A stretch of DNA of 64,000 nt. Origin: Ophiura sarsii (Eukaryota > Echinodermata > Ophiuroidea > Amphilepidida > Ophiuridae). The stretch is from positions 107,755,144 through 107,819,143 of the forward strand of contig CM069441.1 in assembly GCA_035610835.1 (NCBI GenBank), read 5' to 3'. Shown piece by piece: positions 46,601-55,600 of the stretch; position 1 is the stretch's first letter; every line of letters starts with the position of its first letter. Below the pieces are notes generated by a model. It made no database searches. It saw nothing but the letters and a program-made list of their open reading frames with translations, and was not told the DNA's origin. The position numbers were made by a program, and so were the translations under genes.

Positions 46601-49600
46601 CCTCGGTCTTACCCAAGTGAAGAGACAACTTGTTGTCGATGAGCCACTTTTGACATGACTCTAACTCCTTGCTAAGCTTAGCAGCAATTACATCAGGATC
46701 TTTGTCATCAACAAGCAATGCACTATCGTCTGCATAAAGTTCTAGCTTACAGTCCACACTGATAGGCATGTCGTTGATGTAGCAAAGAAATAAAAGCGGC
46801 CCCAATACACTGCCCTGAGGCACGCCGCAAGTAATTGACATAGGATTTGAGCTAGTTTTATTAACACAGACAACCTGTTATCTATCACTTAGGTAAGACC
46901 TGAACCAATCTATTGACTCAACACCCATAACATGAAGTTTATTGCACAAGATATCATGATTGACCGTGTCAAACGCTTTTTGTAGATCTATTAACACCAT
47001 ACCCGTATAATTTCCCTCAGAAACCTGTGTACGCACGTGATCGGTGAGGTGAATGAGACACGTATCGGTAGAGTAAGTCCCTCTAAAACCAGATTGGTGA
47101 GAGTAGAGAAGTTGATGATCGGTTAAATATTGGTTAAGTTGGTTGTTGGGAATTGGCACCTCATTGTAATCGTGCAAATAAAATGGCGTATATTTTTAAT
47201 TTTACTCACCCACGCATGCGTCGTAGTATCCTCCAAACAAGCCATCACCGCCCTGTGCACGGCCGCCCGGCTGTGAAGTCCAGCATCGCTGAGGAGAATC
47301 GTACACCAGTTCACAGTTTTTGCCGGCAATTTGACATACTGTAGATAAACAAAATCGTCATTATGTTAACTAAACAATCACTGACTTAACCCTATTTTGT
47401 CTCTTTATTTTGAAAATTACCGATTTATTTTACATAAAACCGTAGTTTTCTACAACCGTAGTACATAGATCGTTTTAGTGGTATGTTATAAGGGTGTCCC
47501 ATAATGATTTATACCGGGAATGATGCATTTATTTTTATAGATATGAATTGTCATTGGTCAATGTGCTTATGATTCAAACACATTATATTAAGCCTTCTTA
47601 GGAATTGAATTTTAAAAATCGATAGTTTGCCCATGGCGATGACCTGTCCTGTCTGTCTTCTCGGACCTTCTAAGCATTTGGAGTTTTAAATTCATCCTTT
47701 TTAATTGTAAAAAAGTACGCCTGTCATCCCATTAAATTTGTCCCGGATTATGCTAATCAAGTTTACAGCGCAACAAGAACAGCTAATCAACATTCCCGCT
47801 ATTATCTTCACGCTGAATCAGAGATCAATAGGAGTCACTGCAACAATTGAAATGGGCACTTTTCATCTGTAAGCACATACCGCGACAACATACTCGATCG
47901 ATTTTAACAAACAAGGTGTCAAAATCACCGTAATTAAACTTTCCGTCTCCCGGTATTTTCATTTTTAGAATATGAGTAACAACTTTAAAATTATAGGTGC
48001 TTTTACAACAGCCGAGTTACTTTTTTTGCTGTCTTTATATCATTGTATTTTTACTTATTGCCTTTTTTTTTTAATTCCAATTTTTCTATTGATGGGCTAA
48101 TATTCTGTATAGGCCTATCACTTTTAATCATGTGTGTATTTTATCTCGGTACAGCGCTTTGGTCTTTTTTCGAAAAGGCACTTTATGAATGCTGTTTAAT
48201 AATGATAATAATAATAATAATTAGTAAAAATAATAATGTCACGCCATTTGGATATTTTTATCCCATTATTTCGCAAGCATTAGACTTGGACTGCAATTTT
48301 TGAAACACGGTATAAATCATTCTGGGACACCCTATTTAGGTAAGTGTGACTGTAGTTGTATTGTGAGAATCAATTTCAATTCTGATTAAGAAGAGCTCAA
48401 AAGTTCTATGGGTAGCTTGATCCAAACATTTCTTTCGCTTGCTTTGCATTAAATCCGATAATTCAAAATAAAATCATTCCAAGAACGTCTGCATTACCAT
48501 CACAACAAAAGCAGAACCTCGTTTTTTGAAAAATGGTTAAGCGTAAACAACATTGAAGTTGTAATGCATTTAAAAAACCCATCAAAACAGTCCTGTGGCG
48601 ATCTTAAATATATTTCCATCCAATTTACTTACATTTGATCAATAATGAAGCAGAACAACTGCAGATGTCACATAGGCTCGTAGATTACAGATTTTGCGGA
48701 AGAAAACACAAAACGCATTTCGCCGATATCTACATAAAAGGCGCTTCCGGTAATCTTTTTAGCTCTGTTATATTGCACACATTCATAATTTATAACTACG
48801 GAAATAGCATTACAAAAATGACAATTATTCATAGAAAATCCATCCATCATTCTCATAAATTCAAATAAATATGTCACTAAAACCTTATCAATGTTTGAGA
48901 TCTCAAAAAAATAATAAGACTATTCTAAATGAAGGCGAAAAATAGTCATCGGCTTGATGCCGGACAAATGTTAATAACACTATAGACTTTCAAATAATCT
49001 AACATTAAAGGTATATTATGTGATCTTTCCAGGGAACGCCCTCAACATCGAAAAAAAAAATGAAAGAAGATTTTCTTGCAGATTTACATTTCTGATCATA
49101 AATCGTACATACATTCCAAGTTACAGGGCGATACGATTCTTAATTACTTCAAAATCATGATTTAAGAGTGAAAATAAACTGTCGGATAACTCCGACAGTT
49201 TATATTTTTACTCTAAATTCACTCTAAAACCATGATTTTGAGGTAATTAGGAATCGTATCGCTCTGTAACTTGGAATGTATGTATGATTTATGATCAGAA
49301 ATGTAAATCTGCAAGAAAATCTACTTTCTAAAAAAAAAATGAATAGAGGGCGCTATCTTGAAAAGATCACATAATATGCCTTTAACTCGTCCATGGATGT
49401 TAACAGAGTTACGATGCTCCCAAGATGACGAGTTTTATCAGAGGTGTAGAAAGGTGTTGGGTATAAAATAACAACAACAAATCATTGATTATTTAGGCGG
49501 GTTTTAAGTTATTGGATTTTGTAGGGGCACCAAAATCTCACAATAAAATCTATTCATTTATTTTTACTCGAACTTTAGAGAAGGGACGCCGGAATCCACC

Positions 49601-52600
49601 CTTGCTCCGGGCGCCATCGATTCTCGCTTACGCCATTGAGAATTAAAGACTGCGATGGTTGGTGTATTTACCCTTATTTGTTAGGTCAACAGTGAGTCCT
49701 CTGAGTTCACCACTGGCGTCATCGCTAAATCAGCAACATGATTATAGACACACAAAAATGAAGGATTAGCAATGAAAACTTTGATTACTATTACCAATTA
49801 TAATTTACCTGAAAAGGGTGGAATATTGCATTGGTAACATGGTTGAAATGTATATTTTGTACAACGAAAGATACATGTGGAGGAAATAACCTACAAATGC
49901 AAAATTATGAAACATTTAGGTACATTTACAGCATTTATTACCTTTTCTGGGATGTTAGATTTAGACTTATGGTGGGTCAATCTTAATTTCAAACACTGCC
50001 GTGTAATATCAGAATGCAAAATATGATTTGGTGGTGTGTACTGTTAAGGCAGAACTGCAAAACTAGTACCGAGTGACTTATATACGTAAGACTTTTACGA
50101 TAGGCACCAAATTAATATTTTGCATCACCGTATACGTACGAGGGGCGGTCAGTAAATAATGAAAGTGATCATGGTATGGGATGCATGAGTGATTCTATTG
50201 AGGGGATAATGTGATCAATACAAAGTATGAACCTTTGTCTTTCAAACAATACAGTTTTGGATTTTTAAGTGTGAACTATGACGTCATAGCATTGTCTCAA
50301 AGTAAGTACACTTGGGACACTGCTAAATCAGTTATTTGGCGGGAAATTTGAATTGTTTTTATGAAACACGTGGTAAGAAGATTGCATAACATGACATCAG
50401 AAGCAGGTAAATCCCGATTTTTTTTTCTCGCATAAATATGATACAAAAGACAATAACTTTAATCCCTGTGTAATTTGGAATGTGTAATATAAGAGGAAAA
50501 AGTAAGGAGAAGCAATTGAATAAAAGGTATACAAATATCAGTATTTCAAATAGCTAATTTTCATTAAAAATGCCCAGTCAGTGAATCACTAATATTGCGG
50601 AAAATCAAACAATTTAGGAAAAATTCAAGCAATTAACCAGTTTGGAAGATTCCATATGATAGTTAACTAATTATCCGAACTTATTCGCATGAAACCTGCA
50701 GAAAAAATGCGCAGATAATTTTGAAACGGGCCCGAAATGGCTAAAATCATGAAATTTACCAGATAAAAGCTTACTGTGCCTTCAAATTCTAATCAGAAAT
50801 AATGAAAAATGCTTAAATCAATGTGTTAACATATTGTGATAGTCAAAATGAAGATATACAGGAATGTATCAATCAAAGATGGCTGCCACAACCTCTCTTA
50901 TTACTGTTATCTTTAGAGCTAATAGATATGTATTGTGTAGGTAATCGTCATGTAATTTCAATGGTTTGAGGAAATTTTATGAACAGCTCCTTTTGAAATC
51001 CCCACTATTATTGCTTTACATCCCACAACAATTTATTAAATTATAATCCCTCCATTGTTCTTTATCCTTTGTTGTTTTCTAAGGTATATTATTGCGGATT
51101 TTGCTAAATAAAAGCGTATTTGAGATGGTCCCTTCTTGTTCGTATTAAGGCATTTAGATCTAAAAAAGAGTGTCAAACAGAGATAAGTGTGTATTCTAAC
51201 CATGTGCCAAGTGTTATCTGTTTTTATGCTTGCATTGCCGAGATATACGCAAATGTATCAATCAACCCATATTCAACATATTACATATCCAGCCAAATAA
51301 TTGACAGATTTCAGTCAGTGTCTGAAACCTATTGTGTTTATGTTAATGACGTTACATAACCAAAGGTATCTAACAATCCAAAAGTGTATTGTTTGAAAGA
51401 CAAAGGTTCATACTTTGTATTGATCACATTATCGCCTCAATAGAATCACTCATGCATCCCATACCATGATTCCTTTCATTATTTACTGACCGCCCCTCGT
51501 ACAAGCACCAAAAGAAATTAAATTGGGACAAATGCATATAATATGATGAGTCTTACGTACTAGTTGTACAGCACGGCCTAACAAAGAGGGAGAATATCAA
51601 ATTATTTTCGAAATCATGTTAACGCTTTGATGAGTTGAAAGATATGACATTCATAATAAAAGTATTGATTCAAGGTCAATAGTAATCCGACTTTGACAGG
51701 TAAAGACATGATTGCTTTCATTTGAAATGTAATTACTCTCAAGGCGAAATCATTGATCATCAGTCCAACATTTATTGCTTTAAAGGGATACGCAGTATTT
51801 ATTGTTGAAGAATTATTATTTATTTAATATACATGTACTTCAGAATTCAAGATGAACATTATCACGAAAGCAGCCTTAGGCCAAAACAAATATATGTTTG
51901 ATTGTCCTCGTCCGCCCGACCCTCTTAATCATTCCGACTCAAAACCCATTTTTTTCTTCTTTTTTCTTCTTTTTTTTGAATTTTTTTATTTATTTGTTTA
52001 AAAATTTCAATTTTTTTATTTTAAAAAGTCATTTTTTTGCAAATATTAGTCGAAAATCAAAATTTTCACTTTTTCATTTTTTTTTTTAAGTGTTGAGAAA
52101 ATAAAAAAACTCATCAAAATATTAAAGATTTTGTTGCCCGTTTTTGTTCCCACAACAAGTACATCTCATTTTCCTTTTGGTACCTGAAAAAGGGCAAGTG
52201 AGAAAGAATAAAAAAAACCTTTTCCCGACCGACCTACCCAACTTTTAAAAGTGACCTATGGACAATCAAACATTTATTTTTTTTGCCTTATGTCCAGCAT
52301 CTTTATATTGTGACTATTTATAGAGCTTTATAGCAGGGGAGCACACATGGTTTTGAAACACATTGAAACACATTTGCCCTTCTACCCTAAATAAAGGTCA
52401 AAGGTCAATTAACCACACGTTGGCAAGGATGTCCACATAGGTTTTCATTCTACCGACTTCAAAGAACATTTTGGTATATAACTCCCTAGAGCTGTGTCAG
52501 CTTAGACCGGAACCGGAAACCTATATGCTCCTTACTATACTGGTGTGAAATTCTTGTCTAAGCCGTAAATCAGAATATTTGAATGGACGTTTTGTTGTAC

Positions 52601-55600
52601 AAAGAGGGTTGGTTTTCCTGAATCCTTACAAATTACAAGTGTAAGTTCATTCTTGTAATACAATTGTTAAAATGTACAAATCCCAGTTTGTATCATCAAA
52701 ATTGCGGGCGCAGCCTCCAAGACTCTGATGAATAAACGGGGTCCACCCGCTAGTCATAAGGGTCGCTAGTCATAAGGTTCATAAGTCATAAGGGTCGCTA
52801 GTCATAACGTGTATTTTCCTATACCACGAGTGCGCTAGTCATAAACGTATATGAGGGTTCACTAGTCATAAAAATGAAGGTCAGTAGTCATAAGGCCCGC
52901 TAGTCATAAATATGATATAGGTCCGCTTATCATAATATGAAAAAGGGTTCGCTAGTCATAATATACCAAAAGGTTCATTAGTCATAATCACAATAGGGGG
53001 TCGCTAGTCATAAAATACCTAAAGGTTCGCTAGTCATAATAAAATAAGGTTCGCTAGTCATAATGTTTTAATTATGACTAGCGACCCTTTTTGAAGAAAA
53101 AAGGTCCGCTAGTCATAAATTTTCACACGGTCCCCTAGTCATAATTTTACAAAAGGTCCGCTAGTCATAATATATATAAAGTTCGTTAGTCATAAGGGTC
53201 GTTAGTCATAAAATACCTAAAGGTTCGCTAGTCATAATAAAAAAGGTTCGCTAGTCATATTTTTTTAATTATGACTAGCGAACCTTTTGAATAAAAAACG
53301 GTCATTAGTCATACATTTTCACACGGTCCGCTAGTCATAATTTTTCATACGGTCCGCTAGTAGTCATAATTTTTTTTTTTTTAAAGTGCGCTATATATTT
53401 GGGCCTACACAAAATAGCCCGCGCGCTATAGTTATGAATTAAAAAACTTAGATAAAGGCCTAAACAAAAAATAACTAAATTATAATACCTGATAATTAAT
53501 TTGCTGATTTAAACCACAAAATGTAGCCCATTCCTTATCTTAACATGTCTAAATGGGGGAAATGTATACGCTTAAGTTTATTTGTCCAAAGATATGAAAG
53601 GGACACGGAAAGATTGATGATGAAAATGAGATTTGAAGAAAAAAAAGAGTTTCAATAGATATGGTTTAATAGAACCCTGAAACGTAATATTTCATGGGAA
53701 AACGCTTGAAGTGATGGCGCTAGATAGACATTCTGGTGAACTATAGTATGTGCTGGATTTAACATCGAAATTGCCAAATTGTGGAATATTACATGATATA
53801 CTGCGAATTAAGGTAAACTGTTTCAGATGGTAGTTCGTATTCCTTTAAAGTATTACTTTGGTGCAAAAAAACCCAATGTTCAGGAAAATTGAGCTGGGTA
53901 CGCCACTACCCTCATGTCCTTCCAATTTCAAGACTCTAGTTACGCGACTGGTTACTAATGCTTGCCGAATACTTTAGGCGTTGACTTGTCATTTTGATAT
54001 TATTATTGGTTTTGAATATTTCTAATATTACTTAGAAAGAACGGGGAGAGGGGGGAGGGTAGAGGAGAGAGGGGAGAGGGGGAGAGGGGAGAGGGGAGGG
54101 AGGAGGGAGGAGGGGAGGAGGGGCACATTGGAAAAGGGTATAGATATAATAATGTATGTGCCGCACTGAAGACCCCCTTTTTCACCCTCTGCTGCTAGCT
54201 CTTATGACCCCCCTTTTGAGCCTGTATCAGTTCTTAAGACCCCACATTTGATTGAATGTTTTGTTATTGGAGGCAGCTCAGTGCTGCCGAATCAACCAAC
54301 TAAGCTGGAGACCCAATACCAGGACCCAATGCATGTTCATAATGCAATAACACAGTTGTGTACTAGTACAGAATGATAATACAATGTCTTGAATAAACCA
54401 TTTCTTAGGCTGATAGGGTGTATAATAATACATTTACACCCTTCCCCTCCTGCTCCTCCCCCAAAGTGTAACTCTACCAAAATCGACAACATTATAAGGT
54501 TTAGTTGTAGTTTTGATCACGCTAGCCATATTCAATGCCATGAATACCACTCGAGATATTGTGTAGACTACAAACAACAACTCCAACTGGGTTATAATAT
54601 TCTCAAGGTATACTTAACACTGTATGGCATACTAAAAGAAGAAGAAAAAAATCAGTTATATTATTGCATTGAATATTGTTGTCGTTAAACTTGCAGCCTA
54701 ACCCAAACAGGTGACATTGGAGGGTATTGAGCATATCTATGCAACCGTAACGCAAGTAATTTGGTATCAATAGCATGTTTGGTTATCATGGAAGATTGGT
54801 ATTGGTATTATTCTATCCGTATAGCTGTCTCATATTAAATACCGATAAAAATAGACTACAATTTCAATAGAAATGAATGACTTCTATTGTTTCTGAATTT
54901 CTGAATTTCTTCAGTTGAGTTTCGACATACCGATGGTATCATACACCTTTCGATATAGATTGTAAGTTGAAAAGATACGCCTACAATCCATGTGAATAAT
55001 AAAATAATATGTACAATCTCAGTAAATGGTATTATCCAATTTATATGAGTGAGTGGTATGATCGTTTTACTGCACTGTGTTTAATGAATTACACTATAAC
55101 TTAGTGTGATGTGAAAAGTATTACAAATTATTAAATACTTTTAATGTCAAAATACTCGACACGTCATTGGTTTTTTTAATCACTCAGAACATAGACCAAA
55201 TATAATTACAAATTATTCTTTATGATTCTTTAAAAACAAGTGACCGATTATTACCAAATGATGCTAGTGTTAGGAAAACTGGCATATTAATCTACATCTT
55301 GTTTCTTTCGACTAGTTATAGTTTTTCCCTCTTTTTTTTTAGCTGACTGTCTATGCACAGTTAAAAAGGGTGGTAATTTCCTATGATTTACTGCTTCGGA
55401 ACGTCGGAAGAGATTACTTCTTTCTTCTTCTTTTTTTTGAAGGGGGGTGGTGTTTTTATCTTCTTCACTGGTTTTTTTCTAAATTCAACCTGTTCAGCTT
55501 GATAATAATAGAATTAGAACCACTAACGTTAAAACTGCGTTTTGACATGACAAGGTCTTCAACTCATTCCAATAACTGACTTAGTCTTGGAATAATTACT

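Larger units (their letters stand above)
44704..47209 (-). other. Intron 4 of the solute-binding gene
   Basis: A phase-1 intron with donor GTGAGT. Most of it is a sense-oriented, 5'-truncated LINE (45124-47177) into which a Harbinger-like MITE (45277-45772) has inserted. Confidence 0.85.
47339..49671 (-). other. Intron 3 of the solute-binding gene
   Basis: A phase-1 intron with donor GTAAAT. It contains an inverted-repeat element (47491-48333) and a family A MITE (49009-49381). Confidence 0.8.

Noticed and set aside
47123..47329. 68-codon minus-strand ORF over exon 4
   Set aside because: It is a different frame from the one that joins exons 3 and 5; the phase-consistent frame carries the family motif.
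52745..53372. CRISPR-like array of TAGTCATAA repeats
   Set aside because: Spacing and repeats are irregular, some units are inverted, there are no cas genes, and it sits in an animal intron.
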